This document shows, piece by piece, positions 45,344-58,032 of a stretch of 64,000 nucleotides of DNA (position 1 is its first letter; each line of letters opens with the position of its first letter). The notes under the pieces were generated by a model that did not search any database, had not been told where the DNA came from, and saw only the letters and a program-made list of their open reading frames with translations. A program made the position numbers and the translations under genes. The stretch lies in NCBI GenBank assembly GCA_028554645.1, contig JAQOOI010000058.1, positions 558,001 to 622,000 of the forward strand, written 5' to 3'. Source of the DNA: Omphalotus guepiniiformis. Taxonomy: Eukaryota; Basidiomycota; Agaricomycetes; Agaricales; Omphalotaceae.

Positions 45344-47495
45344 ATGTTCACAACTTCCACTACGTTCTACTTACTCTATGGCATTGTCATCTTCTCGTTA
45401 GCCCATTATCTCAAAACGCGAAACAGCAAGCTTCCTCCTGGACCTCGAGGTGTTCCTTTTCTCGGTAATATCTTCCAGCTTGAATTGAAGACATGGCACG
45501 TCTTTGAGAAATGGAAGGGTATCTATGGTGAGTCAGATGCAGTCAAGGTTACGATTCAATTCGCTGACTTGTCACGCAATTCATGGACAGGTCCAATCAT
45601 GTACATCCATGCGTTAGGCCAGCCAATTGTCATCCTTAATACACAGGAGGCTGCGACGGAGCTCTTACACCGTCGAGCAGCCAACTATTCGGACAGACCT
45701 CGGAACATTGTGGCCGGTCATTATACGAGTCACGGTCTTACAATTGCATTGACGAGATATGGAGAGCTGTAAGTTTTGACATTCACTTACTTCAATTGCA
45801 GCTGGTCTAACTATCAGATTCTCTACAGATGGCGCAGGTTGCGCCGAGCTAGTCATTCAGCACTAAAACTAAGTTCCAGCACACAGTATTGCTTAGCACA
45901 GGCTGATGAAGCTCGTCTCCTCGCATATGACATGCTCAATAACTCAGAATCTTGGGATAAAAACATCTACGTGTGGGTACTCTATCTCTCAATTCCTATC
46001 TTATAGTTTCGAAATTCACAAAACATTCATCAGATCCACTGCTTCTGCTGTCACCACCATGATCTATAACAGACCTCGTGCCAAATCAGGGAATGACCCC
46101 GCAATACAGCAGCTCATCAAGATGGCTCACCAATTTGAAAAGGATATGCATCCTGGTACTCACTTAGTAGAATTCTTACCTATCCTAGACTATTTGCCTT
46201 CATTCTTGGCGAAGTGGAGAACAGAAGCAGAGTCAAATTATGTTTCTTTCTCAGCTATATTCAGAGAGTATCTTTCAGATGTTAAGGAAAGAATGGTATG
46301 TTTGAAGATTTATTTTGTAAATACTTACTTGCTGCTAATGAATCAATTAGGCAAAATCACAACAGGGTCCATGCATTTGTGCAAGTCTAGTTGAGCAATC
46401 TAATGACCTCAGTGACCAGGAGATTGCATGGACATGTGGAGTTCTTTAGTAAGATATTAAAGTTTTTTCTGTTGAAATGAAATAAGCTCATCATATAAAC
46501 AGCATTGCAGGGTTTGATACAGTGAGAAGTTTCATACTTGTTTCACTACATTGATATTGATTATGGGAAATTTCAGACGAACTGTACTCTTCTATGGTTC
46601 ATATATAGCATGATACTCTTTCCTGAAGCTCAACAAGCAGCTCAAGCTGAGCTGGACAGAGTTGTTGGCAGATCTAGAACACCAACTTTTGCTGATATGG
46701 AACAACTACCTTATGTATGTGCATTGGTAGAAGAGGTATGTTTTATTGTACTTACCTGATTCTAAAATCAACTCATGCTTGCGTATAGGTGCTGAGATGG
46801 AGACCAGCTGTTCCACTTGGAATACCTCATGTTGCTGTTGAGGTAATGACTAGCTGCATCTCAGAATGTGTTTATTGATAGAGTTTGACATATTCTAATA
46901 GGATGACTGGTATGAGGGTTATTTCATTCCCAAGGGCTCTCTCTGTGTTTCAAATATTTGGTAAGAATTCACTTATTTTTGAATAGCTACAGTTCTGCAA
47001 TATCTATGCAGGTCCATCAATCATAATCAAGAGACCTATGGTCCAGATGCACTTCTCTTTAAGCCTGAGAGACACCTGAACAAAGATGGAAGTCTCAAGA
47101 AGGATGCAGAGGGACATGTAAGTTATGGGTTTGGCCGCAGGTTTGTTCTTTCTACCATCTTGTCACATTACTCTTTTCTAACCTGTTGTAGGATTTGTGT
47201 TGGGCGCCATGTTGCCAACAATGCAGTATTTATCTCAATTGCAACACTTTTATGGGCTACCACCATTGAGCGAGCAAGAGATGCAGATGGGAATGTACTC
47301 ATGCCTGATAGAACAGGAGAGGAGAGTGAGGGAGCACTTTGGTGAGTCGTTTCAGTAGTTGAGTAGGAGATTCTTTGGTTTACTTACCGTGTTGGTAGCC
47401 GACCGCCTCCTGGAACCAAGTGCAATGTTGTTCCTCGCTTTCCGGATGTGAAGATGATTTTGCAGCAAGAAAGAGAGATGATCATGTCTAAATAA
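45344..47495 (+). CDS. Cytochrome P450 monooxygenase
   Basis: The ATG at 45344 gives an N-terminal membrane anchor (MFTTSTTFYLLYGIVIFSLA) and the proline hinge KLPPGPRGVPFLGN. The I-helix reads YIAGFDTTNCTL across small exons near 46500-46580. EEVLRWRPAVP carries the ExxR motif, FKPERHL is the PERF-like motif, and SYGFGRRICVGRH is the heme-binding loop with its Cys. The end is TAA at 47495. Introns of about 50-65 nt occur throughout, including near 45525-45590, 45772-45829, 45974-46030 and 46295-46350. The enzyme is ER-anchored and needs a P450 reductase; the substrate is unknown. All key motifs are intact. The first 0.85 kb has ordinary CpG content, but from about 46211 to 47345 CG dinucleotides almost disappear. 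Confidence 0.9.
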
Positions 47496-48302
47496 GATGT
47501 CATGATAGATATCTTGATTCGCTTGTATATGTATCCACATTGTCGTTACTGCCTCGCAGAGGTGTCTTTTGAGTTCGACTGTGCTTAAGGGGCGAGCGAG
47601 TGAACGACTGTCGATCAATGTCCCGCCACGAGTGAGTTCAGCCAACACAAGAAATAGGACCGTGATATACGTATTGTTGCGGCTCATCGATCATCCCTAA
47701 CAATCATGCTCAATGCCTGCGCCACTCCGAAACAGCCAAAAGCTTGCAAACGAGGCTGCTGCAAAGCTGACCTTGGAGGGTCCATCGTAAGGATGCTTCC
47801 GGGGCCTGTATGCGGATTTTTCTGTCCTATGTGTACGGAGAGGGATGCATCGAATAAGGTGAAGGACACGCCAAGATTCCCTTGATTTGCGTAACAATGC
47901 GAACCTGCCTAGCCTCTCGCGGTACTTTCGCCATGTTTTGTCAATACAGCTGTACAATGAGTTAGCTCTCGAAGAAAGGGCCGGCAGAGGGATGAGATCC
48001 AACAAATTCGGCGAACCCTGCTTGTCCTTCGTCAAGTACTTCCGCGGTACGTTTAAATGCTGAGGAGAACATACGAGGAGGCAAGCATTTTTCCGACATT
48101 ACGACGTGACACAGCACAAACAGACTGAAAAAAACACTTCGTTTAGCTGAACGGGATGGGAAACCGTTTCGACCACATTCTGTAGGAAGAGCTTTGGCGC
48201 TTGAAGAATTTGAATAAATGCCGGGCGCTAAAGATGGCCACGTGAGTAACATTTTCGATTCAGCCTCAGTCTGGAAGCCGTGAACTTTGTCTTGCCTGTA
48301 CA
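47496..48302. other. Intergenic, no supported gene
   Basis: Long overlapping minus-strand frames (47697-48035, 47962-48384) have no recognised domain, and the second overlaps the start of the next gene. A plus-strand segment near 47945-48040 also looks open. None has a convincing start or splice set. Confidence 0.45.
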
Positions 48303-49978
48303 ATGTCGTCTTCCATTCAGCTCCTGAATGCACTAAAGGCGCAGGCGATACGAGCCTCAACCTCAACGCTTGTGCCGCCCTCAAGGACCGGAATAACCGG
48401 ATACAGAGCCGCCCGAGAATTTTCGACTACTCGCGCATGTCATTCGACAAGGAGTCGTGCTCGGAGCTCGCTGGACACAGGCCCGGACCTAAGCCAAAAC
48501 GGAAGAACAGGAAGAGGACTACGAGGAATGTCCTTGTGGTTCAAAACTATATTGGTTGGAGGAGGTTCACTCACCGTGTATGGAGGGTACGTATTCTTCT
48601 GCCTATAAAACCTACAAAAGCTAACGAATGCGAAAAGGTACGTATTATACAAATCCCTTACTGTATGGCCTCCAGAGGTACGCGGAGATCTACGAGACGC
48701 CCTCGCCGCGAAGTTTAAAGGCGACCTAGAGCTGAGCGAGCGGCATTTTCATAGGTAAGTACAATCACCGTCTTTATTACTTGGAGACTCAAATCTTAAA
48801 CTCAACCAAGTATCTAGAGCCTATGACACGATACTCACACTCCCCATATCCTCACTTGGCCCTGACCCGTACCTAAAACTCTCCGGCATCGCGGCGTCAC
48901 TCGCCGATGTCCTAGAAGTGAACAACAAACCTCAGCCAGCCTTCACCGTGCTGAACGACACTATCAACCTGCTTGAGAGAGACGAATTGAAGGACCACGT
49001 TCTGACGGGGAAGGAGCGAATGAGAGTTGCTGGGATTGCAAGTAAGTTGGGGGAGTTGGCGAACGTGCTGGAAAAGGGGGAGAAGGAGGAAGAGAAATGG
49101 TTAGTTAAGGCTGTTGAGGAAATATTGAGGGTCGTTAAGGCGGAGGGGCAGGGGCAGGGAACGGGACAGGCGGCTGGAAAGGAGGGAAAAATGGATCTAC
49201 CGATGATTGTGTTGCCTGGGTGGATGGGGACGAAGGATGTCGGGGCTCCACTAGAAATCCTTGGGGAGTTCTACGAGAGAACAGGAAGGCCAGAGTGAGT
49301 TTTATCATCTGCAGTGCGACATTGTCTTTTGCTGACTGTCATATTGCTTCGCGGTTGTTAGGTACGCGATGCCGCTATATCTTCAAGCGATTTCACTCTT
49401 GATACCCCCTGCTCCCAAAAAATCCTCGCCCCAGGATAGATGTAGAGGTATCTTTATTCAACTTTTCGACCCTTCCGTTACACTCATTCCTTGTCTTCTA
49501 TCCAGGCGCCCAACTAATGTCCCATCTGTCTTCCCTCATCATGTCTGGTCCCCCCGACCCCGAGCGTCTACATCAAGCCGAAGCGTGGGCCGCCCAGGCA
49601 TTGGCGGTCGTAAAGAGCTCACAGAAAGACTTATCCGGTTCGCAGTGGGTCGGCAAAGGGAAAGGGGGTTCAGCTGAGATGTGCGAAGAGGTGTATGCTG
49701 CTGCGCTGTTTAACTTGGGGGTGTTCAAAGAGGTACGTCGGTTTGTTCGAGAGTCATTCGTGTCTTTTTCTTATGCTTGTATTACTCTTTCGTTTCAATT
49801 CGTGCCCACTCTTTTGCAATATTCTTCGCAGATGAGAAGCGAGAACGCGGTGGCGAGGGAGCTTTTCAAGGAGGCATACGAGCAGGCTAAGAAGGTTGGG
49901 TCAGCTGAGGGCGTTGTGCAAGCTGCTGAGGGTTTGAGGAGACTCGATCTAGCTGTCACGCAGAGTTCGAAGGCGTAG
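48303..49978 (+). CDS. Mitochondrial TPR-like protein, Mgr3/TTC19-type
   Basis: The ATG at 48303 gives an Arg/Ser-rich mitochondrial presequence (MSSSIQLLNALKAQAIRAST), then a single hydrophobic helix (WFKTILVGGGSLTVYGG). After introns near 48590-48660 and 48755-48815 comes AALAAKFKGDLELSERHFHR-like sequence (read here as DALAAKFKGDLELSERHFH) and helical repeats: LKLSGIAASLADVLEVNN, RVAGIASKLGELANVLEKG, EFYERTGRPEYAMPLYLQA, EEVYAAALFNLGVFKEM and ARELFKEAYEQAKKVG. The pattern of a presequence, one membrane helix and TPR-type repeats matches the fungal Mgr3 group, inner-membrane adaptors of the i-AAA protease, related to TTC19. Assignment rests on architecture and a few motifs, so the family is probable and the function is inferred. 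It ends at 49978. Confidence 0.75.
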
Positions 49979-52900
49979 GGCTGAGCACGGGTGTCGCGGC
50001 ATGTTGAGAATCGAAGGTTTGGTTGAAAACTCTTCACCGTTCGAAGCGTGTCCAATACACAGACTATTCACATCAGATACTACTATGTGAATTGACCAAG
50101 TATACGAAACGCGTGTAGTTCATGAGATGCGTTTGCTATGCGGGCAGAATTCAATAAGCTTAGTAAGAGTAGGTGCTAAGTTCGGAAAGTTCTGTTATAC
50201 GATAAGTAGAGTACGTCCTCAATCCTCGATCAGACACATCACAATTTACCCGTCGTTCTTACGGTACTAGATGCACACCTAAGCTTAGCTTGTCCCTGAC
50301 ATACACTCATTTCACTGTCACTCGAGTCTTTTCTCGTAAGTGGGGGGTAGCGGGTATACTGGGGCCGTGCTCGACAAGAAAATGGAAGGTGGATATAATC
50401 CGTGAGCGAGAATGATCAATAAGGTGCATGGGGAAAGGGAGTTTGGTATTAGGATTAGCAGAGGAACAATCACCTGTACTATTATTTCAGGTACGATAAT
50501 GAAACATTCGATCCGAGTCGTGAAAGGGAAAGGTTTCATAAAAAGAGGAATACACAAAACTTTGGTCCCCCGTCGGCCGGTAATAGATCGACACCTATCG
50601 ATGCTGGGTACGTACACCATATCTGTCGCTGTCTCCCGCGATTGGAATTGTGGCGTGTCCTAAGGGCGAAAAGGACGATCGCCGAAGATCTCCAGCAATA
50701 TTTTCGTGGCGCCGAGACGAGTCACACTGCACTCATACGCAAGGGGGTTCACTGGAAGGGAAGTCAGTGCTAGTGACTTACGCGCATATATGAGTGTTTA
50801 CGCCAGCCTTCCAACTCGGACATAGGGTACAAATCCGAAGGGGAGTTGCAGGAAGTCGCCCTCCTGATATGGGCGTTTTACAGCTTGGTCCGCCCGAGCG
50901 CATGTTTTGTCTGGTGAGGGCCTCCATATGTGCGATTCTTTGAATAAAGGTCGACTGACTGACTCAGATGGGAGTTGTGTGGCTGCCTGAACAGAAGGCA
51001 ATCGACGCCCGAGATGGGAGCAAAACATACATACCATGGTTTAGGTCCAGGAGAAGTGTGCCATTATAGTGGCTGACAGAGGCTCGAAGGTAAATCGGAG
51101 ATCATCTAGAAATCTAGAGGAGGTAGGCGTGACAGAAGGCTTTCTGTATCGAGAACCGTCTGAGAATTCAACGAGAAGGGGTGTCATCTCCGCCTTTCCT
51201 CGAAGAAGGGCTTGGGTCAGGAGAAGAGCTCAGGATTCAGGCTTGAAAAGGAAACACCCGCCAGTTGGAAATGCAGAATGTGATCAGGGGATATCAGCGT
51301 TGGGATCCAGTGCCAGGGCGAACAAGACCCCCCCGGACCTGAGCGGGAGCCTGAGTAAAGTTAGACGGGATCATCTGCGCTAGTGGGTTCTCTGAACAGA
51401 CCTTTTGAGGCACGAGGCCTTGAGGCCAGCTCGAGATTTCGGAACCAATCACGACTGCTCCTTGTAAAATTGCATGGATGGATCTAGCTCGACGAGAACT
51501 TGAAGTTCAAGTCCCGAGGTGGGTAATAACAGCTGCGGTGTTATGAATCTGGTGCCTCCTGGGGATGATAACCCCCCAGTCCACAAATGGGCGCCGAGGA
51601 ACAAAGAATGTATTGAGCTGACTATGAATCAAAAAGCCATCAATCAACAAATTTAACGCGGCGGGATTGTGCGCCTCGGAGAGTAATGAGTATCACGTAT
51701 GTTACCTATGTCGCATTCTGCAAACCCCCAAAAAGCAACACATACACACGGCCGGACCATACAATCGTGATGTCAATATACGAGTTGTTCGAGGTGTCAC
51801 ACATTGAACAATTCCCTAGGCACGTATATGAGTGTGTGTCTCCTCATGTCTTCATCTTACGTGACCCTACCATTGGAGGTTGTGCGTTCCACCGACTTGA
51901 GCCCGCAGGTCCAACATTCGCGTTCGTAGCATGAAAGCTACGCCCTTCGTTGTAAATGCAAGTGTCGCTCCGATGCATCCATCTGCAAAGAATAAAGGGC
52001 ATCCCGCAGCGAGCAAATGACCTAAGATGCACGCAGGTACTTATCTTCAGGAACGCATGCAAGCATTCAGTTCTCTGCTAAGGATCTGGGAAATAATCTC
52101 GAACCGGAAACCCAGAGCCATGCTGAGCCATGCTGCACAGCTGAATCACTCTTGGCAGCATCTTTTTGTGCTTGGACAGCGCTGAACGGCCCCCTATAGT
52201 CTCTAGATGTAAGTAAAACCGGTTTCGTATATCCAGCATCGGAGCTTAACCTTTTTGGTTTGGGACCGCGAGTACCATGTAGGTAAGCATAAATTAGGCA
52301 GACTCAATCCAAGTTGATAAGTAAAACCCGCGCAGGCTCGGTGAAGCGCAGGCGCATGTTTGCTTTTACCTGCCCCAACCGACATGAATAAGTCTGTGAA
52401 GGATTGATTCAAAACGTTCAGGAACGTACCACTGTGTGCCTGTAAAATTGACATAGCAACACGCGAGGGAGCACACCTGACTCCTGAGCACACTGACGAA
52501 AGAGAACTGTTAAAGGAGGAGTGAGGAATGCCAGAAGGAAGGGCGACTCAACTCCGGAGTCCTTCCTATGCCACTGTGAATGCAGCTTACTATAAAAAGC
52601 TCTGTAGCATTACTAGCATTACAGAGTACAGCAGAGCACTGACATATTACGATAACTTGTACACTGTCAAGCGATGAACTCTGTTTCCTGTATTGTCATG
52701 TCATAGAATTTTCGACAGAAGATAACGGCGAAAAACGTACGGTATATGTATATGAACAATGTCATGACCGACACATAATAAGCACGTATACACCCATTTG
52801 GATTTGCGTAATAAAGGTCAATCTATCACACCATACACGAGGTTTCCTGGTGAATTTGTTGCAGATCCTCCAGGCCCGCAGATTCCCGCGTTTTTTTTGT

Positions 52901-54712
52901 ATGCAGATCTGTTCGTTTTCTGCATATGAATTGTAAAATTTGTCCCGGTATACACTCTAGAAGCTCCTTGCTCCAATACAATAGTCCTGAATAACGCTCT
53001 AATCGAAAATTTCTTGCAGCCCTCTATTCACAGCCGAGAAAAAGCTGCCAGTGTTAGATAGTGTAAGACAGGTGTAAGACTCAGGGAAGCGGCCAAGTTG
53101 AAGAGAATGTCGGAGATATCGGAGATTGAATATCTGTTAAGGCGGGGCGGGCCGCCCGCCCGCCGCCTTGAACTCTCTCTCAGCATTCCTCCGTCAAAGT
53201 CAGTATATTTCTCCATTTTGTGTGGAAAACGAAATTAACCGACTCCTCAGCGTGACTTGAGCTTTAAAGCTTTAAGTAGCTGCGTTGTCAATACAACCTA
53301 CCGATATTCAAACGCAAATGATGAGCACGAGCTTACCATGGACACTGTCGTGCTTCACCATGAGACTGAACTTAATGCGACTTCATGTTGGTCTAGAATA
53401 ATTTTGTGCAGGCTCACAAAATAAACAATTTCAAATCGATTCAAGCCTTATTTCGACATGAAATAGACTACATGCGGGTCAAGGGGAAGCCCTTCAGGGT
53501 CACTCGCAACGAAATGTCTGAGAACCCGGGGAACGAGAACTTTACTACTACATAGCTATTAAGACTTCCCGATTGGACGTTACAGGACGTTACCGAGGCT
53601 CAACTCGAGACATATTTGTGCAATATTATAGATTAGCAGAGTAGAAATGGGCCGAGAATTCAAATGGACAGGCCTGGATCATATTGTTCTTGTAGCCACG
53701 GACAATTGGTACTTACTATCCCAGTATAATGATTCTCCGCAGAAGAGTTTAAGCAGAGTCACTAAAGCACCGTTCCCGCACTACCAAGTTTACCACAAAA
53801 AGGAAATGATATACTTACGATGTACGTTAGTACATGTTGGAAGGTCACCCTGGTTTGTCGCGCCCTGAAACCGGAGGAATTGAAGATTTCAGGAGCCTCC
53901 TTTGGAACTTTCTTATGCTTGTTCAACTTGCTGTTGTATCACTGAGGCTCAGACTAGACTTCAACTACACAGGAGCCGGCATCGGCTGAATCCTGAACCT
54001 GCCAATCGCGATGGTGCATTTCCAAAAATATGCTCCAGAGGGATATCGTCTTAGCGTGCATTATCTCGATGGACGACACTGACAGTGCGCAACATATCAG
54101 ACTGCAGAGCATGTTATGATGTTACTGTAAGTATACTTTCACATTCAAATTTTGAGATATCCGTCGTAGATCGTATAGTCATTTCAATGTCAAGATTGAA
54201 CTTGACAGTCAAAAGTCCCGCATAAAAGAGTTGCACCGCTGGATTCAGATTTACCACTGGCGGGCTTGATTGTATCTGAGGATATCCTGGAGAGCATGTA
54301 CAGCATGTACCTCCCAGTGCTACTTGACTGCCCCAGATCCGAAAAAGGCTGACCACTGATAGTGAATACAATACGCCACACAGCCGACCCAGAGCATAGC
54401 TGATATACGTTTGTGGTGATATAATGAGACCTTTGACCGCGAAATGCAAAAGAGAAAAACAGGAGAGGATAAGAGTTTTGTAAGAGTTGCAGAGTTGCAG
54501 TTCGTTGACTCGTCCGCTGCTCGTCCGTGATGTTTGCCCGAGACGGTGGTGGCAAGTAAATAGCACAGCCACAGACAGCTATCCTTCCTAAGCGCTTAAG
54601 AGTCAGAACTACGCCGTCCTCGAGGATACCTGTATGCGAACATTATCTCGTTCTTTCTAATTTTGGTGACTACATCTACTCTGCATACTCTCACTATCTT
54701 CGTTGTGGCAAT
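49979..54712. other. 4.7-kb gene-poor region
   Basis: I found no gene with recognisable domains on either strand. Frames such as 51069-51383 (Arg/Ser-rich), 51686-51934, 52203-52493, 53647-53868 and 54114-54572 (minus) have no motif and no clear splicing partners. There are no clear LTRs or transposase motifs and no tandem repeats. A 15-bp GC palindrome lies at 53146-53160. The right 150 nt are the promoter of the phosphate transporter. Possible contents are decayed transposons or non-coding transcripts. Confidence 0.5.
53146..53160. repeat. 15-bp GC-only palindrome
   Basis: GGCGGGC-C-GCCCGCC is a perfect inverted repeat with a single central base, in a C/G-rich run (53141-53164) within otherwise mixed sequence. 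Confidence 0.6.
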
Positions 54713-57700
54713 ATGAAGTTCAGGTATGTCGTACTTCCAATTGAATTACCCCGGTTTCTCATTTGTATTTTCTAACCAGCTCCGCTCTGAAGTTTAATGC
54801 AGTTTCGGAATGGTGGGAGGAATACATCGAGTCAGCTTATCTGAATTTCTCCAACGAAATGTGAATACTCATGAGGTTGCAGCTACGATATGCTCAAGAA
54901 GTACATTTATCAGCTGGAGAAGCAGCAAACTCAAACTTCAGTACATCCTGACTTAGAGTCAAACGAACGCACATCCCTTGTTGGAAGACCCTCTCGACCG
55001 ACCGATACTGTTTTCATTCCTTTGCTTGACCGGGAGCTGAAGAAGATCACCCTATTTTATGAGAACCAGGAGAAGGAGTTATTCGAGGAGCTTGAGGAGT
55101 TGGAGAGCCTAATAGCCAGACAGGAGGAGCTGGGTCTTGAAGCGGATCACTATATGGACGATGTATACGAGGATGAAGAAGATGACGATGAAAGCGTATC
55201 TCGCAGTCCTGCCAATGCACATCGACGACGACGCGTGTCGAGCTCCGCTAGTCATGGCAGAAATGTTTCCTTCTCAGGTACGCATTGTCCTTGCTGATAT
55301 GAACATCTTGTCAATGTTCACCTTTCCAGGTGGCAACCATGTCTCGGATCGGTCACCGACACGACATCGCTATAGCATCTCATCCAGCGAGGGCGAAGCT
55401 GATATAGAGGACAGTATCGCTTCTCTGCATCCCCCGCGGTCGCCAAAGAGCACTATGGGGAGATTCGCGAATAGGTTGAGTATCATGAAGGATAGCATCA
55501 CGTCATCCTCTGCACCGGACACTATCTGGACAGCTAAAACGAACTATGCGTATGACACACGATTACTTTTCAAGCGACGAATAACCAGCCTCTTCATATC
55601 CTTTTCGTCATTGCGGTCGTACGTTGAGGTGAACTATTCAGGGTTGCGCAAAATTCTCAAAAAGTGAGTCCGTTACAGTCCAATAGTTGTTTTCAAAAAA
55701 TTCTTAATAAATACCAGATACGACAAAGTCACTTATAGTGAGGTATGTTCTGACCTTTTCGGATATTCCATTACCTCACAGAATTAGCTCAAAGATGAAT
55801 ATCTTCATGATGTGGTCGAGCGGACCACACCCTTCACACAAAACTCGAAAGACCGCCTAAACGACGCTATCAGCCATTTGATTGACTTATACGCCAAATG
55901 CGTTACCCGAGGAGAGCTTTCTACCGCGAAGCAACAGCTTAAACTTCATCAGCGGGAAAACATTGCTTGGGAACGAGATACCGTATGGCGGCAAATGATA
56001 GGTCGAGAACGCCGAGGAGAAGGCAACGCTCAAGCTCTGGGGGCTTCTCTTGTGAGAGAGCCCGAACCAGGAATTTTCAGTATTCCTACTGGCCTGGGAA
56101 GACTAAAAGTAACGCGAAAGCTGCTCTATTTGGTCATTGCGCTCGCGGTGTTCGCAGTATTATTGAACGTCCAAGTAGTGGAGGGTAGCGAAGCGAACAA
56201 ATGTCTTGCAATCTTAACATTCTGTACTGTTCTCTGGGCAACAGAGGTGAGAGACTATTAGCTATCTGTTTGACCTTGCGTTGAAAGATGTACCAGGCCA
56301 TCCCGCTATTCATCACCTCGATGCTTGTACCTCTGCTTCTTGTCTGTTTCCGGGTCATCCGTGGCTCTGCTCCAGAATTCGAGGCCTTAACGCCACAAGA
56401 TGCTACCAAGTGAGATGCTTCCGTTATCCCGCTTTCTCTCTGAATACTCACCCGAGAATAGGTTCGTGTTCTCGGTGATGTTCTCACCAACTATCATGCT
56501 GCTCATTGGAGGCTTCACCATATCATCCGCGCTCAGTAAAACCAGCATCGACCGCTTATTGATCACGCGAGTGCTCAGTCTTGCCGGCAGTAAACCAAAT
56601 ACTGTACTTTTGGCGTTCATGGGCGTTTCGTGTTTTGCCAGCATGTGGATTAGTAACGTTGCGGCTCCAACGCTTTGCTTCACCCTGATCCGAGTAAATG
56701 CTTCTCTGCTCTGCACCTCCCGTACTATTGGCTGAGTTAAATTTTTTTGCAGCCTATCCTTCGGACGCTGCCGCCAAAAACGACATTCGCACCTTCGCTG
56801 ATTGTGAGTCCCCATAATTTTTGACAGGAACTGCCTTCACGCTTTATACTGATCCGTCTTCAGCTTGGTATTGCCCTTGCCGCCAATATCGGAGGCCAGA
56901 GCTCGCCAATCTCATCTCCCCAGAATCTGATTGCTCTCCAGCATATGGATGAGCCTTTAGACTGGGGCCGATGGTTTGCTGTCGCGCTGCCCGTGTCCGC
57001 GATCTCTCTGCTGCTCATTTGGGGTCTGCTAGTTGCATCTTATCGACCTGCGCGCTCTCCGGATGGTGAAGGCGAACTTGAAATCCGAGCTATCAGGGCG
57101 ACTAAGGAGTCTTTCACGATGAAACAATACTGGGTGTCATTCGTTTGTTTGGCCACCATTGCACTATGGTGTGTTGCCCATGAAATCGAAGATTACGTGG
57201 GTGATATGGGGGTCATCGCAATTATACCCATTATAGCGTTCTTCTCTACTGGAGTTTTGAAGAAGGTTCTTTTCACTACTTGCTGCGCTGTCGTTACGTC
57301 CTCTGATCGGTATCTTTTTTAATTCGTTCGTTAGGATGACTTTGAGCAATTCACGTGGACTATTGTTTTCCTCGCGATGGGCGGAATTGCTCTAGGCAAA
57401 GGCGTGACCTCCAGTGGTCTGCTTGACATCTTGGGAGATTCAATCCGTGACCTAGTCAGTGGAACTAGTCTATACAATGTCGTTTTGATGCTCTCTCCCA
57501 TTGTTCTGGTATGCAGAAGTCTTCCTTCGTGGTGTATTTATAGCTCATAGAACTGCAGGTCATTTCGACATTCATCAGCCACACGATAGCCAGTGTCCTT
57601 CTGGTGCCTATCGCAAAGGAAGTCGGTGCCAGCTTGGGTGGTAATCACGAGAACCTACTCATTTTCATTACCGGTTTAATTTGTTCGACTGGGATGGGTA

Positions 57701-58032
57701 TGCCGGTTTCTGGTTTTCCCAACCAGACGGCGTATGTGCCTTTTCCTGCTCAGTGTGGTTGAATGAAACTGATCAAATCCTACTCACAGAGCGACGCAGG
57801 AAGACGAGCTTGGTGAGCTGTATTTAACTAATGCAGATTTCTTGAAGAATGGTGTGCCTGCAAGCATCATTGCTACGCTCGTGAGTGCCTTATAATCGCG
57901 GCGGAAAAACGATTGTTGCTGACGTCTCATTGCAGGTGGTGTCTACCGTAGGATATTTACTCATGCTCGCGATTGGGTAAGTTCATGAATTTATCACTTC
58001 TGCAGTATCTCATGACCTTCATTAGCTTGTGA
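54713..58032 (+). CDS. SPX-domain low-affinity phosphate transporter (Pho87/90/91 type)
   Basis: The ATG at 54713 opens an SPX domain: MKFSSALKFNAVSEWWEEYI then DYDMLKKYIYQLEKQ, LDRELKKITLFYENQEKEL, an acidic/Ser-rich insert, and LRSYVEVNYSGLRKILKKYD with the conserved Lys cluster that senses inositol pyrophosphates. The membrane part belongs to the DASS/ArsB-like (sodium:sulfate symporter) fold, with about ten helices: LYLVIALAVFAVLLNVQV, MLLIGGFTISSALSKT, ASMWISNVAAPT (SNVA-type motif), NIGGQSSPISSPQNL, FLAMGGIALGKGVTSSG, STFISHTIASVLLVPIA and GMGMPVSGFPN. It imports inorganic phosphate at the plasma membrane or exports it from the vacuole, depending on subtype. About 12 introns; the last exon adds only GL and a stop at 58032. 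Length (about 850 aa) is normal. Confidence 0.93.

Noticed and set aside
51069..51383. Arg/Ser-rich 104-codon frame as a possible transposon gag piece
   Set aside because: No zinc knuckle, no LTR pair and no reverse transcriptase or integrase motif nearby.
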